Positions 1 through 9,900 of a stretch of DNA of 26,127 bases are shown here, one piece after another. The translations under genes were made by a program, and so were the position numbers. Below the pieces are notes generated by a model. That model made no database searches, was not told where the DNA came from, and saw only the letters and a program-made list of their open reading frames with translations. The stretch comes from Stentor roeselii. Its lineage: Eukaryota; Ciliophora; Heterotrichea; Heterotrichida; Stentoridae. Location: assembly GCA_006503475.1 (NCBI GenBank), contig RSEH01000398.1:1-26127 (forward strand). The letters are read 5' to 3'. Each line of letters begins with the position of its first letter. Within the stretch, counting starts at the first letter, position 1.

Positions 1-1063
1 AATCATTATCTCCCAAGGGATTTTTTCCATAAAAGCCTTTTATGCAGTGGCAACTTGATTTTGAGATTGGAATGGCACTTGAAGCTTTACATGATGTGCA
101 TAAATTAGTATTTTTGCATGTAAGACAACCTGGATTACAACAAGTTTCTCCATCTAGACAGATACATGTTTGTGCAGTATTAGGAGCTGATTTGAGACAC
201 TGACATTCAGTTTTTATATCAAAAGTACATGAAAGTGAACTACAAGAGCAACTTTTCAGTATTCCTCCTACACATTTAGAAAAATCACAATTTTCATTAT
301 TTGAATTTTTTGAAGTATCTATATCTGGATTTAAACATCCTCTCAATGAGCCTAATTTGAATTGATAATCGCATGAGCAAGTACTCCCTGAAAGACATTT
401 GGTAGATTTACTGTTTACATAAAAATCATTGATATTATCTCCTAAAATTATTGCTGCATACCATAAAAAGCCTTTGAAAGAATCAACGCTGGGACCGTTT
501 CCACCGAATCCGCAAGACGTAATAATTGAATTAAGATGAAAATTTATTTGAGAAGTATAAGAAATCAACAAAGCATCGAATAAATATAAAGTCACAGTAT
601 TTTCTATTACTTTAAGTGCCACTAAATTCCATTGAATATCATCTCTGTTGGAAGAATCCGAAATAACTATTGGGCTATTAATATGAGGACCAATTCTCAA
701 GCTATATATTTTATTGATTTCACTCTCTATTGAAAGATATAAACTATTCGACCATCTAAAAAAGTACCTCCCAGGTTCATTTTCTTTTATCCACATGATG
801 ATTGTATATGTTGGAGCAAGGTTTACACTTTGGGCATCATTATTTAGTGGTGTTTTTATTTGTGAGAAAACATCATTAAAATACAATCCACGATCAGAAA
901 ATAAACAATCATTTTCATTTGAATCGTAGCCAATTCCATTAATCGCATGTCTTTCATTCAAGCTGTAGTCAAAGATTAGTTGTCCGTGATTTTTCCAGAA
1001 GCGATATTCTAAGAACTTATTCAGGGCAACAACTCCTAATGAAAGGAAAAAATAGGAAAGCAT
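1..1063 (-). CDS. Cysteine-rich LamG surface membrane protein, copy 1 (3' part outside window)
   Basis: The minus-strand frame is open from the ATG at 1061-1063 to the window edge, giving 354 N-terminal residues. It is the first of three tandem paralogs; bases 1-1063 align with 4862-5927 of copy 2 with few indels, and the two proteins are closely similar by eye. A hydrophobic signal peptide (residues 1-14, MLSYFFLSLGVVAL) is followed by the family-invariant KFLEYRFWKNHGQ stretch. A LamG/concanavalin-like region (about 45-215) carries a YTIIMWIKE strand and a WNLVALKV strand. The start of the cysteine-rich stalk follows (CLSGSTCSCDY onward). The membrane core seen in copies 2 and 3 would lie to the left of the window. 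A cell-surface receptor or adhesion role is inferred from the architecture only. No stop or frameshift is visible, so it is not evidently a pseudogene. Confidence 0.88.
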   Translation of the reverse strand, partial: MLSYFFLSLGVVALNKFLEYRFWKNHGQLIFDYSLNERHAINGIGYDSNENDCLFSDRGLYFNDVFSQIKTPLNNDAQSVNLAPTYTIIMWIKENEPGRYFFRWSNSLYLSIESEINKIYSLRIGPHINSPIVISDSSNRDDIQWNLVALKVIENTVTLYLFDALLISYTSQINFHLNSIITSCGFGGNGPSVDSFKGFLWYAAIILGDNINDFYVNSKSTKCLSGSTCSCDYQFKLGSLRGCLNPDIDTSKNSNNENCDFSKCVGGILKSCSCSSLSCTFDIKTECQCLKSAPNTAQTCICLDGETCCNPGCLTCKNTNLCTSCKASSAIPISKSSCHCIKGFYGKNPLGDND

Positions 1064-1100
1064 ATTTTATAATGGGATGAAGAGACTTTTTTTAAAAATT

Positions 1101-1130
1101 GATTTATTCCTATCCTTTATATATTTTAAG
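1101..1130 (-). promoter_or_regulatory. Putative TATA-like core promoter of copy 1
   Basis: A 30-nt stretch identical to 5964-5993 upstream of copy 2. On the coding strand it contains TATATAAAG (1115-1123), centred about 55 nt upstream of the ATG, at the same distance as in copy 2. TATA function is inferred from sequence and position; identity could also reflect recent duplication. Confidence 0.35.
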
Positions 1131-1162
1131 GTACCGATTACACTATTGTTCTTGAGAAAAAC

Positions 1163-1196
1163 AATAGATAGACCTTCACCATGGTTAAAAGGTAAA
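1163..1196 (-). promoter_or_regulatory. Perfectly conserved 34-nt upstream element, copy 1
   Basis: Identical over 34 nt to 6026-6059, 100 nt upstream of the start codon here and 99 nt in copy 2. It contains an ACCATGGT palindrome. The surrounding flank has substitutions and indels, so this is one of the best-kept parts of the promoter region. It is absent upstream of copy 3. Function unknown. Confidence 0.35.
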
Positions 1197-2063
1197 GATT
1201 TGATATCGAACTAAAAATCTTAATTCTTTGAAATCTAGGATGCCTAAAAATCAGAACTATTGAGTGATACTATAAGGAATGACTTCCCTAACTCTTAAAA
1301 TTCTTGTATTTAGGCAAGCGATGCCAAGGCTTTATTAAGATAATACTTGAAATAAGTTTACCATTTATAATCCTTTTAGAAAATTCTAGAGTATGTCAAG
1401 TATCAATACCTTATAATTATATCTGAATATATATAAGATTTTAGTAAATTTTTCAATATCAGTCTTATATTTTGTATGAGATTAACGATAAACAGTGAAT
1501 ATTATTATCGATAAGATAGATAAATCTAAACATTATGATAAATATTCATATTACTGAAATTTTATACAATCCTTCCTAAATCAAATACTTTAAATCCGTA
1601 TATCAAATATAAAACCAAGGATAAAACAATTTATCACTGTAATTCCATCACCAATTACTCAGATAAATTCATTACTTACTACGATGCTTATAAAAAATCA
1701 AACTCGTATAACTTTATTCCAATAAAACTTTCTTTTGAAACACAAATAATCATTAAGGACAAAATTATCATTTTGGAATACTTAAGCTAATATTTGCTAT
1801 TTTGAATTATGCCTTAAATTGTAAAATAGTTCAGAAAATCTATTGTTTTAGAATTTATGTAGTGTATAAATTTGAATTATAATTATTTTTCTATAGGTAA
1901 TTTGTTAGTTCAGTAGTTCCAAAACTCAATCTCTATCCTCAATCACAATTTTCATATCTCCAAACATTTCTGATTTGATCAGTAAAATATAAATAAAATT
2001 AATTATCTTGTATTAATGATTTATCCTCTCCAGCATTAGCTCGAAAAAAGATCTTCATGTTGT

Positions 2064-2265
2064 TTTCTAAACATAAATTCCCTAAAATGAGTCTCGATAG
2101 TTTTTACAATAATGAAATTGATGCTTTTTAGGAATGTTTTCTTCCAATCTGACACTGATACTAGTATATCTTAGGGTAAACCTTGTTTCATTACCATACT
2201 AAGGCAGGTTGGATCGGTATTTAATAATCCTCTTACATTTCCCATTCAATTGCTATATCTTCAGT
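2064..2265. repeat. Duplicated non-coding block in 3' flank (matches 6681-6881)
   Basis: About 200 nt align with 6681-6881, including long shared runs around 2173-2190 (TTAGGGTAAACCTTGTTTCA) and 2216-2230. It lies about 620 nt beyond the copy 2 stop, while its counterpart lies about 55 nt beyond the copy 3 stop. Stops occur in every frame, so it is not a conserved ORF. It may be a 3' processing or termination region copied with the gene, or an uncharacterised non-coding RNA. Confidence 0.55.
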
Positions 2266-2882
2266 TGTTAATAGATTTAAACTAGATACTTGTTTTAAAT
2301 CTTTTTAGGAAATAATATGCTCATCGTTAAAGTTCTTAGAAAATATCGCAAATATAGGTGAAATAATTATTAATATGAAAATTGGCTAAAATAAAAAAAG
2401 GTCGATAAAACTTATAGAAAAAATCCTCTGATCATATAAAAAAAAAATCGATTGCTTAATCTAAATATCCCTTTTGCCGATTACAGACTCATAATCATAA
2501 TTATTTGATTCATTATGAATAAGATGTCCAGCCACCTAATAATAAAACTTAGGTCTTGTGTTTGAAAAGATGAAGGATATAAAATACGAGATCTAATCTT
2601 ATGCAGACATTGATCAATTGAAGCAATATTACTCTTGATAAATATATCTTTAAAATCTTATGTTTAGTTAAAATTAATAGTTTGGAATGAAAAAATCTAA
2701 TAAGAAAATAAGTAAAGTTTAATTATCATTTGGTAGTACTTTCAAGCTAGATGCGTTCATGGGATGGTTTTATTTTACATATTATTTAATATTTATCGTA
2801 ATCATAAGATTGAGAATAGCTAATACTTTAACAGTAAATATTCAAGATTTGATTAACTAACCTATTTCTATAACCTAACAAC

Positions 2883-5800
2883 TCACTCTTTTTTCATTAA
2901 ATTTTTGATCTTCTCTCGAATGGCCAATATAACCAAAACAACTGAAATACTGAACTGAAACATAATCTGAAATGATATTATTCCCATAAACCCATAATCA
3001 AAATTTTCATCAATCGTTAAACCTCCTATAAACATCCTTCCTAATATCAATAAAAACACTAAAGAGTTAGTAGCTTCAGCGAAAATATTAGAAACAAGAA
3101 TAATTTTCTCAGTAAATGCTCTCCATCGAATGAGATACCCTAAAAAAACAAGACTAGAAATAAAATTCACAATCTTTTGCAAATAGTCACTCAAGTAGAG
3201 CTGACTTAAAACAAACAAAACATTTCTTGTTGTTGAAAAAACATAATATTGAACATGAATCAGTTCTTTGTTGCAATCAAACTCTGCAAAAAGCGATCCA
3301 TATTTTTTTAAGTATTCTTGATCAAGATTTTTTATCTTTTGATGATCGATCCAAAGAGTCATTAAAATAATTGCTGGAGTAATTAGAAACCCACACTTTT
3401 TAAATATTACAATGAAACCTATTGAAATAATTCGACAAAAATATGCCTCAAAACCTTGGACTTGGATTGTCTGATTAAAAATTACAGAATCGAAGTTGAT
3501 CAGTGAGTATAAACCGAATAAAATGTGATTTTGGACCCAAAAAAGTATAAATACTGAAAATCGGTAGTTTTTTAGGATTGGATTCAGATATTGATTTATT
3601 TTCTCAACTTTTAATTTTGAAAATAAAAAGATTACAGGCCATAAAACTAGTGTCACTACAAAAAAAGTGATTTCTGAGCCAATATTAACCAAAACATTTG
3701 ATGACTCAATCCCAATTTTTCTTGCTTGCTTAAAAGGAATTGATGAAGCATTTGGATCTAAAAGCATTTCAGGCAAGTTAGGAATAATGTTGTACTGACT
3801 TATTGCTTCACAGTATTTTGCTGATGCGGGTGGTAAAGGATTTTGACTCATTGGAATAAAAGCTATGAGTTGAAGAGTACTGATAAGAAGCCAGGATGAA
3901 GAAGGGTTTGTAAAGATTGACATAAATATTGAAATGGGATTCGAATATTTTGTTGTCTTTCGAGCATTTTTTATAATTTTCTGTAATAATGAGGAGATGT
4001 ATTCGAACTCATAAAGTTTAATTTTGTAAATTAGTTTATCTAAAGTTTCGTTTGTTTTACTGAATGTTTGATTCCGAAAAATCAATGTTATGGATGTATC
4101 ATTCATAACTGATTGTCTGAAAGTTAATAAAAGAGTAAATTCATGATCTGACTTATATTTAATCATTGAATCAAAATCTGTCAAAGAGGTTTCCAATACA
4201 AATGACTTCAAACTTAAATCAATGTCTTTGGTAAAGCTTAAATGAATTTCGTTTTTATCATCAACCGATATCTTTAAAGAAAATTTTTCCTGAACACAAC
4301 TGTTTTTAAATATATGAAATCCACTTGGACATTGACATTCACCATTAATAATTACAAATCCGAAGTTGCAATCTATACACTCAGTTTTTTCATTATCATA
4401 ATCACTTCTCTTACAATTAATACAATTTTTTTCACAACTTTTACATTTTCCATCTTCTATAAAAAACCGATCACTACACTTGCAACGACCTCCTTCATCC
4501 ACAGTTGCTTTAATATCTTTACACTTAATACATGACTTTCCATTATAACAAGACTCACATTCAATCAAACAATCAACACATTCAAATCCTTTCTTTGTAA
4601 TATTTTTCCAAAACCCTTTCTCACATTTACACCCAATATCATCAATAGTTGAATTATTTCCAATACATTTTAAACATATATCCTTTCTTTCGCATTCCAA
4701 ACAATCATGATGGCAGGAATCACAAAGTTCTGAAGAATTGAAAAAAAATCGCTTTGCACATTTGCATATACCTTCTACTACTTCAAAATTAGGATATTTA
4801 CACTTGGTACAGAAATCAGGTCCAGTGCATTCAGAACAATTTTTATGGCAAGGCTCGCATGAATCATTATCTCCCAAGGGATTTTTTCCATAAAAGCCTT
4901 TTATGCAGTGGCAACTTGATTTTGAGATTGGAATGGCATTTAAAGCTTTACATGATGTGCATAAATCAGTATTTTTGCATGTAAGACAACCTGGATTACA
5001 ACAAGATTTTCCATCTGGACAGAAACAAGTTTGTTCAATATTAGGAGCTGATTTGAGACAACGACATTCAGTTTTTATATTAAAAGCACATGAAAGTGAA
5101 CCACAAGAACAATTTCTAAGTAATCCTCCTTGACATTTAGAAAATTCACAAGTTTGATTATATGAATTTTTTGTAACATTTAGATCTGGATTTAAACACC
5201 CTATCAATGAGCCTAATTTGAATTGATAATCGCATGAGCAAGTTTTTCCCGAAAGACATTTGGTAGATTCGCCGTGTACATAGAAATCATTAATATTTTC
5301 TCCTAAAATGATTGCTGCATACCATAAAAAACCTATGAAAGAATTGATTGTGCCATTATTGCTACCGAATCCGCTAAACAAATAAGTTGAATTTTGATGA
5401 AGACTTTTTTCAAAATTATAAGAAATCAATATCATATCATATAAATATAAAGTCACAGTATTTTCCATTACTTTAAGTGCCAGTAAACTCCATTGATTAT
5501 CATTTCTGTTGGAAGGATTCGAATAAACTTCAGGGCTAGTTATCCTAGTATTAAATCTCAAGCCATACTTTTTATCATTGTAACTCTCTAATGAAAGAAA
5601 TAAACTATTCGACCATCTAAAAAAGTGCATCCCGGGTTGAATTTCTTTGATCCACATAATGATTGTGTATGTTGGAGCAAGGGTTAGACTTATGGCTGTT
5701 AAAATATTTGGAGGTGCTTTTAGGTATGTTGAACCATCAGGAAAATACAACCCACGATCAGAAAATAAAGACTCCCAGTCATCTGAAATACGGCCTTTTC

Positions 5801-5927
5801 CATTTATACCAAACATTCCATTCAAACTGTAGTCAAAGATTACTTGCCCATGATTTTTCCATAGGCGATATTCTAAGAACTTATTTAAGGCAACAGCTCC
5901 TAATGAAAGGAAAAAATAGGCAAGCAT
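2883..5927 (-). CDS. Cysteine-rich LamG surface protein with polytopic membrane core, copy 2
   Basis: A 1014-residue protein ending in TGA. Residues 1-14 are a signal peptide. Residues 45-215 form a LamG/concanavalin-like sandwich (YTIIMWIKE, WSLLALKV, FIGFLWYAAIILGENI). Residues 224-545 are a cysteine-rich stalk of repeated CxxC...CxxC units with CHCIKGFYG-like turns, as in growth-factor-receptor/furin-like repeats of ciliate surface proteins. Residues 550-640 are beta-rich, perhaps Ig-like. Residues 675-1005 contain about eight hydrophobic segments (near 677-697, 748-770, 790-812, 830-860, 893-912, 917-934, 941-963 and 979-1003), and the C-tail is short and basic. The topology implies a large extracellular ectodomain and a short cytosolic tail. 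Ligand and signalling output are unknown. The start is supported by the signal peptide and a TATA-like site at 5978-5986. It is most similar to copy 1 in the ectodomain and to copy 3 in the membrane core. Confidence 0.92.
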   Translation of the reverse strand: MLAYFFLSLGAVALNKFLEYRLWKNHGQVIFDYSLNGMFGINGKGRISDDWESLFSDRGLYFPDGSTYLKAPPNILTAISLTLAPTYTIIMWIKEIQPGMHFFRWSNSLFLSLESYNDKKYGLRFNTRITSPEVYSNPSNRNDNQWSLLALKVMENTVTLYLYDMILISYNFEKSLHQNSTYLFSGFGSNNGTINSFIGFLWYAAIILGENINDFYVHGESTKCLSGKTCSCDYQFKLGSLIGCLNPDLNVTKNSYNQTCEFSKCQGGLLRNCSCGSLSCAFNIKTECRCLKSAPNIEQTCFCPDGKSCCNPGCLTCKNTDLCTSCKALNAIPISKSSCHCIKGFYGKNPLGDNDSCEPCHKNCSECTGPDFCTKCKYPNFEVVEGICKCAKRFFFNSSELCDSCHHDCLECERKDICLKCIGNNSTIDDIGCKCEKGFWKNITKKGFECVDCLIECESCYNGKSCIKCKDIKATVDEGGRCKCSDRFFIEDGKCKSCEKNCINCKRSDYDNEKTECIDCNFGFVIINGECQCPSGFHIFKNSCVQEKFSLKISVDDKNEIHLSFTKDIDLSLKSFVLETSLTDFDSMIKYKSDHEFTLLLTFRQSVMNDTSITLIFRNQTFSKTNETLDKLIYKIKLYEFEYISSLLQKIIKNARKTTKYSNPISIFMSIFTNPSSSWLLISTLQLIAFIPMSQNPLPPASAKYCEAISQYNIIPNLPEMLLDPNASSIPFKQARKIGIESSNVLVNIGSEITFFVVTLVLWPVIFLFSKLKVEKINQYLNPILKNYRFSVFILFWVQNHILFGLYSLINFDSVIFNQTIQVQGFEAYFCRIISIGFIVIFKKCGFLITPAIILMTLWIDHQKIKNLDQEYLKKYGSLFAEFDCNKELIHVQYYVFSTTRNVLFVLSQLYLSDYLQKIVNFISSLVFLGYLIRWRAFTEKIILVSNIFAEATNSLVFLLILGRMFIGGLTIDENFDYGFMGIISFQIMFQFSISVVLVILAIREKIKNLMKKE

Positions 5928-5963
5928 ATTTTATTAATGGAATGAAAAGACTTTTCAAAAATG

Positions 5964-5993
5964 GATTTATTCCTATCCTTTATATATTTTAAG
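5964..5993 (-). promoter_or_regulatory. Putative TATA-like core promoter of copy 2
   Basis: Thirty nucleotides identical to 1101-1130. The coding strand carries TATATAAAG (5978-5986), about 51 nt upstream of the ATG at 5925-5927. The equivalent position upstream of copy 3 has no such match. Confidence 0.35.
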
Positions 5994-6025
5994 CCACCTA
6001 TTAAACTATTTTTCTTTAGGAAAAT

Positions 6026-6059
6026 AATAGATAGACCTTCACCATGGTTAAAAGGTAAA
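6026..6059 (-). promoter_or_regulatory. Perfectly conserved 34-nt upstream element, copy 2
   Basis: Identical to 1163-1196 and at the same distance (99 nt) from the start codon. Contains the ACCATGGT palindrome. Candidate transcription-factor site shared by copies 1 and 2 only. Confidence 0.35.
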
Positions 6060-6680
6060 AATTTGATATAAAACTAAAATCTTGATTATTTGACATCTAG
6101 GATGCCTGAAAATCAGAAATTTAAAGCGATAGTATAAGGAATGACTTTCCCAGCTCATTAAAAATACCCTTGCATTTGAAAAAGTGAAACCAAGGCTTTA
6201 TTAAGATAATACTTGAAATAACTTTACCATTTATAATCCTTTTAGAAAGTTCTAGAGTATGTCAGAAATCAATACCTTATAATTATATCTAAGATTTTAG
6301 TAAATTTTTCAATATCGGTCTTATATTTCGTAAGAGATTAACGATAAACAGCAACTGAATATTATTATCGACAAGATAAAGAAATCTAAGCATTAGTAGA
6401 AATATTCATATTAATAAAATTTGTATAAATCCTTCCTTAATCAAATAATTTAAATCCGTAAATCAAATATGAAATAAATGATAAATCAATTTGTCAAATA
6501 AATTCCATCAGCATTTGCTTAGGTACATTTGATTGAATTTCAGTTTCCTAAAATAAATTTCCTTTAATTAAAGCTTTTAAACGACTGAAATAATAAGAAA
6601 GCTATTTGATTAGGTATATTGTTATAGTTTAGGTAATAAGATAATTTATTAGCTTCAAATCTTCATAATTTTTTAGATTA

Positions 6681-6881
6681 TTTCTAAACATAAGTTTTCC
6701 AAAATGAGTTTCGGTAGTTTAGCCTAATGAAATTGCTTTTGTTGGCATTTTTTTCTTCTAATCTGACACCGATAGTAGTATTACTTAGGGTAAACCTTGT
6801 TTCATTACCACACTAAGGGCAAGTTTCATCGGTATTTAATAATCCTTTTGCATTTCCCATCCAATTGCCCTATCTTCAGTT
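6681..6881. repeat. Duplicated non-coding block in 3' flank (matches 2064-2265)
   Basis: Counterpart of 2064-2265, here starting about 55 nt past the copy 3 stop codon. Conserved runs cover the GGTAAACCTTGTTTCATTACC region and the CGGTATTTAATAATCC region. The outer GGTAA/TTACC pairs could form only a weak 5-bp stem, so no RNA structure is claimed. Confidence 0.55.
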
Positions 6882-6935
6882 TCCTAAGGTTTAATATTTC
6901 TAATACTACTAATTAACTATCCTATTTCTTATGAA

Positions 6936-9900
6936 CTAACTACTTATCCCCTTTTTTAAAATTTTTAGCTTTTCTCTTAATACCAATATAACCAAAACAA
7001 CTGAAATACTGAACTGAAACATAATTTGAAATGATATCATTCCCATAAACCCATAATCAAAGTTTTCATCAGTCCTTAAACCTTCAATAAACTTCCTTCC
7101 TAATATCAACAAAAACACTAAAGAGTTAATAACTTCAGCCACAATATTCGAAAAAAGAATAATTTTGTCAGAATACGCTCTCCATCGAATGAGATACCCT
7201 AAAATCACAAGAGTAGAAATAAAATTCACAATTTTTTGCAAATAATCAAAGTTACTCAAATAAAGCTGACTTAAAACAAACAAAATATTTCTTGTTGTTG
7301 AAAAAACATAATATTGAACATGAATCAGTTGTTTTTTGCAGTCAAACTCATAAAAAAGCGACCCATATTTTTTTAAGTATTCTTGATCAAGATTTTTTAT
7401 CTTTTGATGATCAATCCAAAGAGTCATGAAAATTATTGCTGGAGTAATTAGAAACCCAGACTTTTTAAATATTACTATGAGACTTATTGAAATAATTCGA
7501 CTAAAATATGCCTCAAAACCTTGGACTTGGATTGTCTGATTAAAAATTACAGAATCGAAGTTGAGTAGTGAGTATGCACCAAATAAAATGTGATTTTGGA
7601 CCCAAAAACGTATAAATACTGAAAATCGGTAGTTTTTTAGAATTGGATTCAGATATCGATTTATTTTCTCAGCTTTTAATTTTGAAAGTAAAAAGATTAC
7701 AGGCCATAAAACTAGTGTCACTACAAAAAAAGTGATTTCTGAGCCAATATTAACCAAAACATTTGATGACTCAATCCCAATTTTTCTTGCTTGCTTAAAA
7801 GGAATTGATGAAGTATTTGGATCTAAAAGCATTTCAGGTACATTAGGAATAATGTTGTACTGACTTATTGCTTTGCAGTATTTTGTTGATGCTGGTGGCA
7901 AAGGATTTCGGGTCATTGGAATAAAAGCTATGAGTTGAAGAGTACTGATAAGAAGCCAGGACGAAGAAGGATTAGTGAAAATTGATAAAAAGATTGTAAT
8001 TGGATGTGAATATTTTGTTGTCTTTTGAACATTTTTTATAATTTTCTGTAATAATGGAGAGATATATTCGAATTCATAGAGATTTACTTTGTAAGTAAGT
8101 TTATTTAGAGTTTCATTTGTTTCACTGCGTGTTGGATTGTTAAAAATTAATGATAAGGATGTACTATTACCAACTGATTGACTGAAAGAAAATGAAAGGA
8201 TAAATTCATAATTTGAGATTCTTTTGATATTTACATCTAATTTTGTTATCGAAGATTTTATTGTAAAAGACTGTGAATTTAATTTAATTTCTTTGCTGAA
8301 AATCATATGAATTTCATTACTTGGATTCACAGAGATTTCTAAAGAAAAGTTTTGTTGAACACAACTATTATTTTTTTCTTTAAATCCATTATAACATCTG
8401 CATTGACCATCAGAAAGTTGAAATCCAGTTACGCATTCTAAACACTTAGTTTTATTTTTTGTGTCCTGAGCTATTGAACATTTAGCGCAATGTTTTTCAC
8501 AAGTTTTGCATTCATTTTCATTCAAATAAAATCCATCCTTACAGATGCAACGACTATTTCCATCTAAAATCGCTTTTTCCGCTTTACACTTAAGACACGA
8601 CCCTTGACTATCACAAGTCAAGCATTCATCCAAGCAAATCAAGCAATCAAAACCATTCCCATTAAACTTCTTCCAAAACCCTTCTCTACACATACACCCA
8701 ATTGAATCACTCACAGAATTTTCCACCAAACAAGTGATGCAAGTATTTTTTTCATCACATTCAAAACAATCAGGATGACAAGGTTCACATAAATCTGATA
8801 AATTTAAATAAAACCCTTTCGGACACTCGCATTTGCCTTCAACAACGATTTTAATGGAATCTTTACATTCGAGGCAAAGATCAGCTTCTTCACATTTTGA
8901 ACAATTTGAATGGCAAGGGCTACAATAGTCATTGTTAGCCAAAGGACTTTTTCCATAAAAGCCTTCTTTGCAGTGGCACCGCAAGTCTTTTTCGACTTTA
9001 GAATGAGGATCTTTACATGAAAGACATAAAATTGATTGATTGCAAGATGAACATCCAGGGTTGCAGCAAGTTTCGCCATCAGGGCATAAACAGTTTGGGT
9101 TATTTTTTGGGGGAGAGGATAAACATTGACATTCTGTCTTGATGTCGAATAGACAGGATAATGACTCACATGTACAATTTTTTAATAACCCTCCTTGACA
9201 TTTGGAATATTCACATGAATCAGAATTTGAATTTTTGTTTAAATCTAGGTTGTTAGTGATACAACCAACCATTGATTCTAATTTAAATGCATAGTCACAA
9301 CTGCATGTTTCACCTGAAAGACAGTTATTCTGTTTCCCAATATAAATAAAATCCTCGATGTTTTCCCCTATCAAAATCACAGCATACCATAAAAACCCCT
9401 GAAATGATGCTTCATATGCAACGTCACTGCCAAATCCACAATTTAAGACTCCTTGACCTTCAAAAATTTGATCTTGATATAAAATCTTTGAAATTTCATT
9501 CTTGTTAATAATGATTGAGACTTCACTATTTAGCACTTTTAACTGAATTAAATTCCAATTTGATTTAACTATAATATTTGAAGTATTCTCAATGGCTGGT
9601 TTGTTTTTATTTGATATATGAATCAGCATGTACTTTCCATCCTCCGTGCTGATAATTGCTGAATAGAAAGACTCTGACCATCTAAAATAATTTCTTCCAG
9701 GATTTCTTTCATTTATCCACATGATGACTGAATATTCTGGGTTAAGGTTTTCGAGCTTTTTTACGTAGGAATTCGGAGGAACCTTTAAATGAGAATGGGA
9801 ATGAGAAAAATACAATCCACGATCAGAATACAAGCAATCGTAATAATCTGGGTAATGAAAAAAGCCGTTGTTTGAGTGTCTTTCGTTCAAGCTGTAGTCA

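Larger units (their letters stand above)
1064..2882. other. Intergenic spacer between copies 1 and 2 of the surface-protein array
   Basis: This 1.8-kb AT-rich spacer has no credible ORF or RNA gene. Its right-to-left order (minus-strand sense) is the 3' flank of copy 2 followed by the 5' flank of copy 1. About 560 nt next to the copy 1 start (1064-1620) match 5928-6480, and 2064-2265 match 6681-6881. Between them (1660-2060) the two spacers have diverged. A segment at roughly 2270-2835 has no counterpart in the other spacer, which explains most of the length difference (1819 versus 1008 nt). I see nothing recognisable inside that extra segment. Confidence 0.7.
5928..6935. other. Intergenic spacer between copies 2 and 3 of the array
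   Basis: A 1-kb AT-rich spacer with no credible ORF. The 5' flank of copy 2 (5928-6480) matches 1064-1620, and the 3' flank of copy 3 (6681-6935) matches 2064-2265 plus about 2835-2882. The middle (6490-6680) is largely unrelated to the other spacer. Confidence 0.7.

Noticed and set aside
1-1063. Copy 1 of the surface array as a truncated pseudogene.
   Set aside because: The frame is intact to the window edge; the truncation is only the edge of the window.
1064-2882. A transposon or germline-limited element in the long spacer.
   Set aside because: No transposase ORF, terminal inverted repeat or target duplication could be found; kept only as an unexplained insertion.
5647-5992. Plus-strand ORFs inside the surface-protein genes (also near 714-929, 4314-4535 and 4903-5133).
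   Set aside because: They are antisense shadows of conserved minus-strand coding sequence and encode nothing recognisable.
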